This document shows positions 1-10,960 of a stretch of 64,000 nt of DNA, piece by piece. The position numbers and the translations under genes are program-made. Within the stretch, counting starts at the first letter, position 1; each line of letters starts with the position of its first letter. The notes below the pieces were generated by a model. It worked only from the letters and a program-made list of their open reading frames with translations, did no database searches and was not told where the DNA came from. Source of the stretch: Rhodotorula mucilaginosa (taxonomy: Eukaryota; Basidiomycota; Microbotryomycetes; Sporidiobolales; Sporidiobolaceae); contig CP137870.1 in the NCBI GenBank assembly GCA_034406715.1, forward strand, positions 868,001 through 932,000, written 5' to 3'.

Positions 1-159
1 CAGGGTGCCGTGATGAGAGCACGCGTGTTGGCAGCGTGGAGCGAGAGAGCGGCGGCAGCAGCTGCAAGTCCCGCTGAGGGAGAGCGCGGATCGGACGAGG
101 CGGTATGCCAGGGGTCGGACCTTGTGAAGCTGGAGCAAGCGAGTCCTGACTTCTTCTAG
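1..159 (+). CDS. Possible 3' end of a gene entering from the left edge (partial)
   Basis: Frame 1 is open from the first base to a TAG at 157-159, giving 52 residues with an Ala-rich stretch and ending SPDFF. It would converge on HD2, whose stop lies about 150 bp away. Base composition and third-position GC are like the coding DNA around it, but no domain is visible and other frames in this GC-rich DNA are also open. It could be the tail of a neighbouring gene or plain 3' flank of HD2. Nothing else is seen in 160-310. Confidence 0.25.
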   Translation, partial: QGAVMRARVLAAWSERAAAAAASPAEGERGSDEAVCQGSDLVKLEQASPDFF

Positions 160-310
160 TCCGAGTCTCGGTATGGTCGGACGGAGTGAGATCGAGGCGG
201 AGTGGTGTTCCTTCCTCTCCTTCAAACCGCTCTGACCACTCGGCCTTACTGAGCCTAGAGAGGATGTACGACAGCTGCACATACACAACACGAACTACTG
301 AGCAACCGCC

Positions 311-1879
311 TCAAACCTGCATCGCAAACTCTGCGTCGCCGCGCTGCAAGTCGTCCATCCTCAGCGTCAACCCGCCAGAGCCAGTCGACTCGCCATTAAG
401 CCCGGGCAGACGACCGTCGCCCAACACGCCATCGACTCCAATCCCGACCTCCATCTCGAACCCGAGCGAACTGGACAAGTTGCGGTAGAACTCGTCGTCC
501 ATCCACGCGTCGTTGGGCGCCGGCACGTACGGCAACTCGTCCTCCGCCACGGCCAGCGTGGGGAAAGAGTCGAGAGGGTTCGGAGGAGAAGGGGACCACA
601 CCGAGGAGGGAGAGGGAGAAGACGCCGAGGAGGCCGCAGGCGTGAAGTGGTCCGTTCCGAAAGCGGGAGCGGGCAGGCTCAGGAACGCGTCTGCGCGTTG
701 AGGCGGCCGCGGAGTGACGTCGGCGGCGGGGACAGAGGCAGGCGATGCGGTCGACGACGCCACTGAGAACCACCCCGACGGATCGAGCGCAGTCGAAACG
801 TCGAACTGGACCTTGTTCGCCGGGGCAGGCGCAGCGGACGGTGGAGGGAGGAGGAAGGCCGACGCGGCCGAACTCGCGTCGTCTTGCGCCGACTCGGCAT
901 ACTCGACCAGATCGAGCGACGACGTGGACGACGAACCGATGCTGCTGTTGAGCGAAGACGAGCCGAACGACCAAGTCCTTTGCTGACTTTGCTGCTGCGG
1001 GGGGTGCTCCGGGGTTTGCTGCTGCATGCTGGTCGGGTACCGCTGCTCCGCTGACGATTGTCGCTGTCGATGCTGAGGTGCCATGTCGATACTGTACGGT
1101 ACCGACCTTGCGCTTGTCCGCTTCGTTGTCGTCGTTGCCGTCGCTCCGCCGGACGCCTCCCTCCCGCGCCGCTTCCTCTGCCGCTGTCTCGTATTCCCAA
1201 ACTGCGCCCATTCGACCGCTCGTCAGCTCTTTGCTCTCTCGCGTCTCATAGGATGGACGACCCTCCCACTCACCCAAGTGACCACCTGCTTCTCACTCAA
1301 GCCCGTCGCGCGCGCGAGTTCCCGCCTCTCGCCCTTGTTCGGCAGGGCGCCCGTCGCGTTCGCGTCGTACGCGGATTGGAGGAGGGCGGTGATGGCCGGG
1401 GTGAAGTGGCCGGAGAGGGTGGTAGTCGCTGCGTCGGTGGCGGGTGGCTGTGGTGGTGGAGGAGAGGAAGAGTGGCGGAGTTGGGCGGCGTGGACTTCCT
1501 CTCGGAAGATTCCCTGCAGGCGTTGCAGTGCTGAAGCGTATTGCGACAGGAAGGCTCTTCGCACAGCCTCGTACCACGAATCGCCTATGTCGTCGTAGGC
1601 CAATTCTTCCATTGTGGCGGCGAATTGTCGAAGGTATGCTCCCCGCAGATCTGCAGCGTGGCGCGAAAAGAGGCAGTCTAGCCCCTCGGCGGCCTTATCA
1701 CTACATCCTGCTTGCTTTAGAGCAGCGCAGATGCTCCGCGGTGGCTCAATGACCAAAGGAAGGTAAGGCTGCTTCCCTTTCGAAGGTGGCAGCGCTGCCG
1801 CTTGGAGCGCTGCGCTTTCGAATAGCGGATGCTTCAGGAGACTGTGCGCAATTGCGGCTATCTCTCTGAAGCTGGACAT
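311..1879 (-). CDS. HD2: HD2 mating-type homeodomain transcription factor
   Basis: Exons 1879-1274 and 1201-311, with a 72-bp intron, give 498 residues. In basidiomycetes HD2 from one mate pairs with HD1 from the other to switch on the dikaryotic programme in the nucleus. The intron splits the homeodomain inside recognition helix 3: exon 1 ends KQVVTW and exon 2 begins FGNTRQRQRKRR, restoring the WFxNxRxR signature (residues about 154-212). No three-residue loop extension is seen, which fits HD2. The N-terminal 150 residues would be the variable dimerisation region; the C-terminus is Ser/Pro-rich. I chose the ATG at 1879 (MSSFRE); an in-frame ATG at 2005 would add 42 residues and leave only 61 bp to HD1. 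Divergent from the adjacent HD1, the classic arrangement. Confidence 0.88.
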
Positions 1880-2066
1880 GGTGCGCTGCTGGGTGTATCC
1901 GCCAGCCGTTCGAGTCGATGTGTCTCTGAACACCGTCGGCCCCAAATTCCCTTTGTCTTCCGTCCGGACGCTCAGGCCCACTGCCCCGAATCCGTTCTCC
2001 GACACCGCTACTCAGGCTGCCTCCCCAGGTTCTCGCACCTAGTCGCAGCCTCTTGAGTAACCACAC
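1880..2066. promoter_or_regulatory. Shared HD2/HD1 divergent promoter
   Basis: About 190 bp separate the two start codons, so both mating-type genes must be driven from this stretch. No clear TATA box or known operator is visible by eye. In related fungi the HD1/HD2 dimer acts on other promoters, and this segment together with the two 5' ends is usually the most allele-specific DNA of the locus. Confidence 0.6.
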
Positions 2067-3386
2067 ATGTCTGAGACTGCAGCAACCGACATACTCGTCG
2101 AGATGAGACGGCTCGAACAAGCGTATTGCCGATACCTCGTTTCCGATGAGGGCGGTGAAGAGCTTCTTGAAGAAACAAGACTATTCTTTGATGCTTCTGC
2201 TGCTTTCCTGGCAGCTGAGCATGCACCTCAGGAGGTCAGGATCCAGCTCCGACATTTCGCTCAGCGTGTGCAGATCATTTCGTCGGAGTGTTCGGCTCTC
2301 GCCCAGCAATGCTCCACAATTCGAGAAGACCTGGCCCTGAGCACGCGTAATGTCATCGTCGGTATGACTCCGTCGTCAGTGAGTACATCGGGATCGGAGC
2401 CGGAGGAAGAAGTAGAGGCGCGGTTCAAGCCCCTCCGCCACTGGTTCCTCGCCCACTTCGACTACCCCTACCCGGACGAGAACGCCTACACCTTCCTCGG
2501 CGGACAAGTCCCCTCCATGACCCGCTCCCAAATCGCGACCTGGTTCATCAACGCCCGCCGTCGTTCCGGCTGGACCGACTTTCGCCGCGATTTCGCCGAG
2601 GAAGACTATTACAACTTCCAGCGCCTCCTCGCCACGATCGACGAGCCTCAGAATGCCACGGCGAAGAAACGATACGATAAGGTTCGACTATACTTTGAGC
2701 CGGCTCGAAAGGACGTCGTGTCCGAGACGATTCTCGAGGTGATCAAGCAAGGAGCGCCGAAGGACTTGCCGCCGCAACATACCCTAGCTCGAGCAGTCCA
2801 GCGCGTGAAGAAGCGCGCAGCTCGTGGTGTTGGTGCGCGGCACGACGAAGAGGACGAACTCGCGCCGGCGGTGCAAGGGAGCTGGTCTCCCCGTCGGCGG
2901 AACGAGGTCTCAGCCGCAGCCTCCTCTCCCTCGCCGGCTCCTTCTATCGACCCGATCGTCGATTTCCACCGGAACACGACTCCGAGCCCCGGTTCCAACG
3001 CCATTCCCGGTCTCGGTCTACCTCGCTTCCCCTCCGCCTTCGTCTCGCCTGCGACGTCTGCGCGTTCGTTCTCCGAATCGTCGTCTTCGTCGCTCGACTC
3101 GCTTGTCTCGTACGGCTCGTCCGATTACGCTCCTCACACCATGCGCATGGAGCACACGATGCCTTCCCATGGAACGCCCGCGATCTCCGTGGCGCCGCCG
3201 CCGCAGCAGCAACCGACGACTTCCTCCCAAACCGTGGGCCTTCCTGCGCTTCATTTCCCTCACATTCCTCCCGAACCTTCGACTTTCTCCTCCCCCGCTC
3301 TTCCTCATCCGTACTTCTGCACGCTCAACGAACTCCCGACCGTTCCGAACTTCCGTGGCGGGTTTGCCACCGTGATTCCGCGGTGA
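2067..3386 (+). CDS. HD1: HD1 mating-type homeodomain transcription factor (TALE type)
   Basis: Single exon, 439 residues. Residues about 117-169 form a TALE-class homeodomain: the YPYPDENA loop extension is followed by helix 3 WFINARRRSGW, the signature of fungal HD1 (alpha2-like) proteins. The first 115 residues are predicted mainly helical and would carry the self/non-self dimerisation surface that prevents pairing with HD2 of the same haplotype. After the homeodomain come basic patches (VKKRAARG, SPRRR) suited to nuclear import, then a long Ser/Pro-rich tail. It is head to head with HD2. A free ATG at 2067 (MSETAATD) starts the only long frame. Strong family call; which allele it is cannot be told from one haplotype. 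Confidence 0.9.
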   Translation: MSETAATDILVEMRRLEQAYCRYLVSDEGGEELLEETRLFFDASAAFLAAEHAPQEVRIQLRHFAQRVQIISSECSALAQQCSTIREDLALSTRNVIVGMTPSSVSTSGSEPEEEVEARFKPLRHWFLAHFDYPYPDENAYTFLGGQVPSMTRSQIATWFINARRRSGWTDFRRDFAEEDYYNFQRLLATIDEPQNATAKKRYDKVRLYFEPARKDVVSETILEVIKQGAPKDLPPQHTLARAVQRVKKRAARGVGARHDEEDELAPAVQGSWSPRRRNEVSAAASSPSPAPSIDPIVDFHRNTTPSPGSNAIPGLGLPRFPSAFVSPATSARSFSESSSSSLDSLVSYGSSDYAPHTMRMEHTMPSHGTPAISVAPPPQQQPTTSSQTVGLPALHFPHIPPEPSTFSSPALPHPYFCTLNELPTVPNFRGGFATVIPR

Positions 3387-3782
3387 ACTTGCCGGTTGCG
3401 CTCAGCTGGCCTGAGTGGTCCCGACTCATCCTCCTTGTTGTTTCCTCCCGCCGTCCTGTGTACATGTAAGAGTGACCTGTCATCATGCCAGACTGTCGGA
3501 TCGGAAGAGAGAGGTTTGGCCATCATCAAGGTCTCTGCAAGGGTGCGCGTGAAAGTCAACGAGACGAATTAAAGAGCTCCTCTGACCTCAGCCGTACACG
3601 CTTTGTCGCCTGCGAAACCGTTCGAGGATAGCTGCTACGGATATCCGAGCTCCTGCTGCCCTTGAATTAGCCTAGAGCCGAGTCTCTGCCGCTCTCTCAC
3701 TTCGCCCTATCCGACCCGCGGCGAATCACCGGCCAGCACCACTTGGCACTCGAGACGGACATAGCCCTCAAGTGCAACCCTG
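3387..3782. other. Intergenic, HD1 to carrier gene
   Basis: About 400 bp holding the 3' flank of HD1 and the 5' flank of the downstream gene on the same strand. No open frame with homology and no clear promoter motif seen. Confidence 0.5.
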
Positions 3783-5171
3783 ATGGAGGTAGAAGAGTCG
3801 GGACCGGCTCTCATCGACCCGCCCGCGCGATCGTACGTCGAGCCGTGGGTCGTTGTCGCCTCGTCCGCTTCAGCAGTGTCGGCTCGCCTCTTCACTCATC
3901 CTCGTGAGCACTTTCGATACTCAGGTCATACTGTCAATGAGCTGGCTGACCTACTCGAGCTGCAGTCGACACGATCCGGATACGAATTCAGACCGCCGGG
4001 TACCCCGTTCCACCGATACGAGAACTCGTTCCCGCACCTCGACTGGCCAGTCTCTATGCAGGCGGGTCTACCCGCTTCTCCTTGACTTGAAGAGAACTGA
4101 GCTAATGTGCTTGTCTGTCCTCCTCAGGTCTTCCGGTCGCAATCGGCTTCTCCGTGCCTGCGCTTTCCGTCTACCTCGCAACATACGAAGGTCAGTCGGG
4201 TGTGCGTCTCTCGAACATTGACGAGATGCGTCAGCTGACCGCCACGAAACAGCCTCGAAGCGATACTTTAGCGAACATTTCCTCCCCAAGGACCGAGAGA
4301 TCGGCATCCTACAGCAGTTGCCGATCTTTGTCGCCGCCGGGACGGCAGCTGAGCGTGAGTCCTTGCTGCCGAGACAAGATTGGTACCACGCGTGCCTACT
4401 GATGTAGCTGTACTGACGTGCCTACATGTCAATGGGCATGAACTCCCCGTGCTCCTTGCAGTCGCCTCCGGCGCGATTTGGACTCCGCTCGACGTTCTCA
4501 AGTCGCGATTGCAGACCGGCCGAGAAGGAACGTCGGCCGTCGCGTTGACCAAGAAGATCATCCGAGAAGAAGGGTGGATGGGCTTGATGCGAGGATACTG
4601 GGTCGGGACGGCCATCTTCATGTGAGTCCGTTCAGAAATCAAAGCACTCGGCCGCTCAAGCTGACCTTCCCCAAATCCACGCAGTCCCAATATCTCGGTC
4701 TACTGGTCGGTGTACGAGTCGCTCAAGTCGCGCTACATCCCCGGCTATTCAGCCGTTCAATCTTCCCCCTCAACCTCGCGACCAGAACCGGTCGCAGCTC
4801 CCGGCACAATCCCCATCACGCTCCGCTACACTCTCTGCTCCGTCACGGCGTGCGTGATCGCCGCTTGCGTGACCACGCCGATCGAGGTCGTTCAGGCGAG
4901 GTGGCAGACTTCGGGAGGGAAGATTCAGGGTGGCGTGAGCGAGATTGTTAGGCAGATGTGGAAGACGGGCGGCCCGATGGCCTTTACCCGAGGGCTTGGC
5001 ATTCGTATTGCGTATGCGGTGCGTTGCGGCTGCCTTCAATTGTCTGTGTGGGCTTGCAGTGGACTTGCAAGTGAATTGATCGCTTTTTTGCCGACCGACG
5101 CACAGATCCCGGCCAACGGCATTTCGATGACGGTCTACGAATCGGTCAAACGATGGAAGGGCCTCAACTGA
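3783..5171 (+). CDS. Mitochondrial carrier family protein (SLC25)
   Basis: Seven exons: 3783-3903, 3966-4061, 4128-4190, 4253-4354, 4462-4621, 4685-5018, 5106-5171; 313 residues, the usual size for this inner-membrane transporter family. The three repeats each show the Px(D/E)xx(K/R) motif that closes the matrix gate: HPLDTIRIRIQ, TPLDVLKSRLQ and TPIEVVQARWQ. Each repeat would supply two membrane helices. Intron 2 (4062-4127) only keeps frame if it begins GC rather than GT. The substrate cannot be read from the motifs; the HPLD/WTPLD pattern is not diagnostic to me of ADP/ATP, phosphate or dicarboxylate carriers. It runs toward, and ends 219 bp from, the convergent beta-helix gene. Confidence 0.87.
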
Positions 5172-5390
5172 TCCTCATAGCAACAGCATGTCCATAGACT
5201 CTCGCCACTCCTGCTCCGCTTCGCATAAGCAAATAGATTCTAGATCCTGTTGCCATCATTAGATCCTTTCTCCTCCTCACGTCAAGGCAAACGAAAGACG
5301 AGAGATCAGTCCGAGTTGCCCGTCTAGGTCTACAACAACATTCTCTCTCTATGGCTACAGATCGCCTTCTGGCTAGGCTACAGTCAACCT

Positions 5391-7493
5391 TCAGAACCGC
5401 CCATGGAATCCGCTGCTGCCTCTCCGTTTCAGCGCCTCGTAAGGGCGGTGATGCCCGTACTCGTGCGCGTCTTCGATCGCCCCTGACAATCCGCGCCGAC
5501 TCTTGCGCATACCGAGTGGTGGCAGCGGCTTGGCGAAGCGGGGTTTCGTTTCCCGATGCCTGGGAAGGTCGGGTTGGGTCTCGGCGCTGAGCTCCTCCTG
5601 CCGGGAAGTACCCTCCTCTCGTGACTCATGTCGAGGCGCTGGCGCTTCGACGACGGGAGGAGGGCGATGCGGTGCCGGACGAGGCGGACGAGGCAGAGTC
5701 GGAGACTGCGGCCGCGCCGCGCCAAAGTGCTTCTGCGCTTTTTGCTGCACGGCGTCCCGGTCGACTTGACGGAGCGCGTTCTTGGCGACGGCGAACTCGC
5801 TCCCGTCCGGCGCGATGTGCATCTCGAGCTTCTTGTTCCCGCGGCGGATCGTCTGCCGCAATGTCCTCCGCCTGCTACCGGGACGAGGGTCCATCGGAGC
5901 AACGGCAGGGTGCATCTGCTGCAAGAGCAAGCCAGTATCGACTCCGGCGAGACCCTGCTCGCCATGTTGGGGTCCAATGGAGTGACGCGCGATCTCGGTC
6001 GAGCTCGAACCGGAACCGGGTCCAACGCAGAGGAGGAAGCCGAAGTGGGCGTCGAAGAAGGAGGGTTGGAACTCGCCCGTCTCGGGGTCAGGGGCGAAAG
6101 TGACCGAGCGAGGGTCGCGGATGAGGGGAGTCGGCGGGACAAAGCCGGGGTGGGCGAGACAAGCGTTGGTTTCGGAACCCCAGATGGACGCGCTGTGCGG
6201 GGTTCAGGATGTCAGCTCCCGCAAAACTCTCGAGTGAGCATGCAGCACGCGCTGCGCACCTAACGGCGTTCTCGAGGATCTGAAGCCCGGTCGCGTCGCT
6301 CAGCGCCATCACGTAGCCGTAGTAGCCGTTCATGCTCGTGAAGCGGTTGTGCACGATCGAGCTCCGGTACGGGATCTGATGCGAACCCGGGAGTTCGTCC
6401 GTCGACCAAGCTCCGGAACCGGTCGAAAGGCCGACACGGATCATGGCCTGGCCGGCGTGGATCCGGTTCTCGCTGCAGAAAGAAGGTGGTCAGGATCGAG
6501 CCCATGGCGCCAACGACATCCGCGTTTGCTGCTCACCGAATGTAGATTGCCCTCTGCTTCGAAGCCTTGATCACAGCGTGCGGATTGGCAACAACGGAAA
6601 TTCCGACGAGCATATCGCGATCATCAGCAACAATCGTGTTGTGGTGTACCTGCGCGCCGGCGGATCCTCGGAGCGCGATTCCGACTCCGGACACGTCCTT
6701 GACGACGTTGGCGGACACGATCGAGTCCTGGCAAGCGAGGCTGATTCCGTCGGTCCACGTGCCTGGTCGCTCAAGTCCCTCGTACGGTGCGGGGCCGTCA
6801 CGCAATCGTGCGAGGTCGGAAGTGAGGAAGGCGTCGAGCGGAGCGTTCCCAGACGAGTGGATCGAGTTGTCGATAATCGTGATATTTCGGCACGCACCGG
6901 CCCCGCTCGCTGCATGAACGACTGCGTAACCCCTCGCGCCGAACGCCTCGACGTGCTGCAACAGCTGACCGTTGCCGGCAGGACCACCGATCCGAATCAA
7001 AGCCTCACCGCCTTCGACCTCGCCCAGGTGACTCCGCCCGCCATCCACATGCAAGCTCCTGATCGATACATGCTGACATTTCTTGCAGGTCGCATCGATC
7101 GCCGTGGTCAAGTCGCCCGTATGCCGGCCATCCGCATTTTCGATCACGATCGTCGCTCGGAGGTTGTCTTGGGGGTAGGCGAGTGTATACAGGCTCTGAT
7201 GAGGCGCCGTGAACTTGATGGGCTCCTTGTGCGGGTCGACCTGGACTCCGTCGCATTGTCAGTCACGGTTTATTGTGCACACACAAGCTGGCCGGGCAAC
7301 TCACGATAACGAGAGCGAGGGGACAAAGGGCAATCTGCTTGTGGGCTCCTCCGACTCGGAATAGCCGGTTGATTTCGGCGGACGTAGTGGTTTCGAGACA
7401 GTCGCCTGGTCGTTTAGGTGGGTTGGAGGCGGCAACGGCGGCTCGGACGAGGAGCAGCGCCCACACCATCGAAGCAAGGCGAAGCATGATCAT
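5391..7493 (-). CDS. Secreted right-handed beta-helix protein
   Basis: Four exons: 7493-7305, 7240-6537, 6472-6260, 6192-5391; 635 residues. The N-terminus is a signal peptide (MIMLRLASMVWALLL, then AAVAAS), so the protein probably enters the secretory route. Residues about 55-330 are rich in short beta-strand repeats such as CRNITIIDNSIHSS and AQVHHNTIVADD, typical of parallel beta-helix (pectate-lyase-like, PbH1) folds that bind or cut polysaccharide. I see no diagnostic lyase catalytic set, so no reaction is assigned. The last 180 residues are basic, Pro/Glu/Arg-rich and probably disordered (GNKKLEMHIAPDG, then many PR and HE pairs). ATG at 7487 is an alternative start that also leaves an intact signal peptide. 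Confidence 0.8.
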
Positions 7494-8518
7494 GTTCGTT
7501 GGAAGGCTATCGACGCAATCACCGGCTTAGCGTTGCTGCAAGTGACTCGTGCGGTTCGCTTGTCTGCTGGGAACAAGACGACGCCGAGAGGAGACCGGCC
7601 GCTGATGTCGTTTTGGCGTAACGTTCGCTCCCAGACGAGCTCCGGCGCAGAGAGTTCGAGGCAGGGCGGCAGCAGCAGCAGCAGTCGGGGGAGTGCAGCG
7701 GCCAAGGCAGGTGTAGAGCAGGTCGTTGTGCTCGCCGACTGCAGCAGTCTGCCGGCGTTGCGGATCCGATCAGCGGAGCGAGGTGAGGCTTGCCCCTTTC
7801 TCTTCTCAGCATGAGTGTCTCGTCACGCAGCAGCCATTGTTTCAGACCCCCCAGCTGAGTCAATAGCCTGATCTGCAGCGCGGTACACCGAGACAAGGTT
7901 ACGATTAAAAGCGGAAGATCAAATCCGACGATTCGAGCCGCTTTCGGCAAGTTCACCCTCCGAGCTCGACTTTGCTCCAGCCACCGCCCGCCTCGCATCC
8001 CGCCTCGTCCTCGTACGAGTTCGGGAAGGTCTTGTACTTGCAACCAGTCTGGACCATCGCTACAGTCTTGCTACCCCGGAATTCATCTTGCCGCTTTCCG
8101 TCCCCGGTCTCATCACGGACCGGATCTGCAAGGCTTTTGCTACGCTTCACGCTAGACAAGCTGCTGGCTGGTCAGATTCGCCGTTCATTACAAGCTTCGG
8201 GCCAGCCTCTCTCTCTCTCTCGCACGCACACGGCTGCCTTGAGAAGCGATCCGTCTCTCGCTGGTCGACGACAGGTCTGCTTCGCCAAGGACACTTCCCG
8301 CTCTGTCTCCCGCCCGCCCTGCCCGCTCCGACTGTCAGTCGTCGACGTCAGTCTACCCGTCGGGACGCATTCTCGACACAGCGTACTGTCGCATTACTGT
8401 CGTTCTGTGCCTCGGGACGTTCGTCGACCCAGTAAAGCGACCTCTGACCACGGCCGTGAAACCGGACCCGAGGCGTGATCGACATCCGCGTTGGCGTCTC
8501 GACACCCTTTGTTCCGTC
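7494..8518. other. 1-kb divergent intergenic region
   Basis: Lies between two outward-facing genes and so should hold both promoters. It contains a pure (CT)n tract at 8207-8221 in an otherwise pyrimidine-rich leader before the plus-strand gene. Short open frames here overlap in several phases and show no homology, so none is called. Confidence 0.5.
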
Positions 8519-10231
8519 ATGAGTGCGACAATGTTTGACCGCACGTCCGCTTTGAAGGACGAAGGCACTGTGACTGTGACGCTCCCGCTCCCTTCTCGGC
8601 GATCTCGTCGTCTGTCCCTACCGTCGACAATGCCGTCCTCTCTGCGTCGTCGCTCCCGCCTCCCTACTACATCTCCCTCGGACGGCGAGCATACTGCATC
8701 CGACAAGGCCGCCATGCCGCACATTCCATTCGCTTCACCGCCTTATATGCCCATGTACGGCGCCTCGTCTTCGTCGTCGTCTTCCCTCGTTTCACCACCG
8801 CCATCGAGGACCAAGGCCGACGCCCGCCGCTCTATGCCGATCAGTCTCCTCCCCGTTTCGACGACACCGTCGACGCCGTCCCAAACCGCAAGTCGGTCTC
8901 GTCACCTGCGCACCGAGAGCTCGCGTTTCCGACGACGCCTGGCCCGATGGACGTCTTCCAGCTCGCGGGATGAGCTCGACTTTGGCTGTGCGGGCAACAA
9001 CAGCAACAGCAACTGGATCGAGGGTCCGCAAGATCTGGTGGGTCGCCATGCTTGCATATCTTGGCGGACGAGAGAACGATTCTGACACCTGGTTCATTCC
9101 CTGCAGGGCGACACGTTCTATAGCCAGTATCCGGGCACGGCGAAGCGCGGCTCGACTTCTTCTGTGGAATCTCCCACTGGCCCATGGACGCACGCGCGCG
9201 GCGAGTCGACTTCGTCGACGCTCTCGATCGCCTCGACGGCTGCATCGTCCATGCCAAACTCGCCCGTCCTCCATCACTCCAGCAAGCTTCGTCCCTCGCC
9301 GTCGTTCGAGTTTGCATCAGCGACGTCTTCAGTCAGGTCATCTACACCCGCTTCTCAGCGTAAAATCGAGGAGGAAGCAGCGATTGAAGCCGTCAACGAC
9401 CACTTTCGGCGCATCCGGCTCAGCCAGCTCGAGCAGCACCGGGCGCAGGCGCTCAGCCAGTTCACCTTCCCGCAACGTCCTACTCCCGATGTCTCCTCGG
9501 CAGAGACGAAGCCTCATCGGCGGTCGCGGTCGGACGAGCTCGAAATCGAGTTCCTCGAGTCTGGTCACTCGACCTTCACGCCCCTGGACGCCCACTCCGA
9601 AGCAGGCGGCGACGAATCGATCTTCATCTCGTACGACGACCTCTCCGACTCGTCCACCTTTTGCGCGGCCGACGTGACGCCCGTGCCGCGGATGACCTTT
9701 GACGCCATTCCCGAGGCCGACGAGAGTGCAATCTCGTCGACATCGTCGAGCGCGCGACCTTCCCTCACCGAAGCGACCGTCCTCGCTCCCGGGATCGAAG
9801 AGGACCTGGTCCCCGCGCTCGAAGAGCTCTCCGACTACTTCGTCTCGACACTCGCTTCCGATGCGTCGTCCGCTTCGACGACCGCGGCCGTCACTCCGAT
9901 TGAATGGGTTCCCGCGCCCATCCTGCCGCTCGCGCCAACGCGGAGAAAGGCGACAGCTGTATCCGCGCCCGACCTGAGCACATTCGCCTTCCCGCCGAAA
10001 GAACAAAAGCCGCCTGTCCTCTCGCAGCACCATCGCGGCACCTCGACCGCTTCGTTACCCTGCACCGCGACTCCTCGCTCGCCCAGCATACCGTCTCGTC
10101 ACAAGCGCGGCGAGTCGGCTAGCTTTGTGGCTGCTCAGAGGGCGCGGCTTGTCGCCGCTGGCCGGATCAAGCCGAACGCCAATGAGCGCCACCTCCTCAA
10201 GGAGCGCCACTCGCTCTACGACTGGATCTGA
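8519..10231 (+). CDS. Ser/Pro-rich protein of unknown function
   Basis: Two exons, 8519-9037 and 9107-10231, 547 residues; the join is in phase (PQDL then GDTFYSQYPG) and the intron has good GTGGGT and CTGCAG ends. I recognise no catalytic domain or membrane segment. The N-terminal 170 residues are Ser/Arg-rich; residues 240-330 contain a helical Gln/Glu/Arg patch (IEEEAAIEAVNDHFRRIRL); acidic blocks follow; the C-terminus is basic and ends HLLKERHSLYDWI, which looks conserved in character. Composition suggests a regulatory or scaffold protein, possibly phosphorylated, but that is inference from residue content only. The start is the first ATG in frame. Confidence 0.6.
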
Positions 10232-10960
10232 TCGTTTTTTCGGTCGAACCAGCTTGCACAGCATACCGCTCTGATCCATCTGTACCTCATACCGTCGACT
10301 CGCATACCGGTCCGCACGTTGACAGCCTCTCACGGCGATCCCGATATCCACCTGTTTCCTCGCTGTACCCCGCCGCACATCAACGTCGTTCATATCCCTG
10401 TATCCCCCCGAAAATTTCCCAGTACTCGCTTGTAGCTCCAGCTCCCAGGTTGTAGCCATATTCAATATCCCGCAATTCGCATGATTTCTCCGCCGAAAAG
10501 CGAACGTTCGCGCTTTGACATTGTCATCTTGCAAGAGGACCGTGCACCACGCTCTCTCTCCTCCTTGCGAGTGCTCCTTCTTTAAATATGATATGGTGCA
10601 GTGCATTACTGTAAGCTGGTCCACAGCGCTGCGCAAGGGGTTCGCAGTGATCAAGCCTGCATGCAGGCCTGGCCCGATCACTCGCACGTGCTCCAGACGC
10701 ACTCTTCTCCGGCTGAAAGTGTCAATTCTCCGCTCTCCTCAACACTGCTCTTGCTGCTACGCTGCCGGCTGCAGTCGAGATCGTGTGAACCGCCGCTACT
10801 GACCGCCAGAGCTAAATCCGGACGACGCACCCCCGATCGACGAGCGCGGCTTCCCTCAACCTTCACGTGCGATTTTCGCAGCGGGTGCGCACTGGGTTGG
10901 AGACACTTTCCTCCGACACTCCTTCTCTTTCTCCTGCATCCAGCCTGAACACGCTCGCGA
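10232..10960. other. Intergenic with a 14-bp perfect palindrome
   Basis: About 730 bp between two plus-strand genes. A perfect palindrome GCCTGCATGCAGGC sits at 10655-10668. A TTTAAATATGATATGG stretch at about 10572-10587 is locally AT-rich. No gene seen. Confidence 0.5.

Noticed and set aside
8207-8221. (CT)n tract as a mobile-element or regulatory signature
   Set aside because: A short simple repeat in a pyrimidine-rich leader; nothing else supports an element.
10655-10668. 14-bp perfect palindrome as an operator
   Set aside because: Isolated, no second copy seen nearby and no known factor matches; a palindrome of this size can occur by chance in 64 kb of GC-rich DNA.
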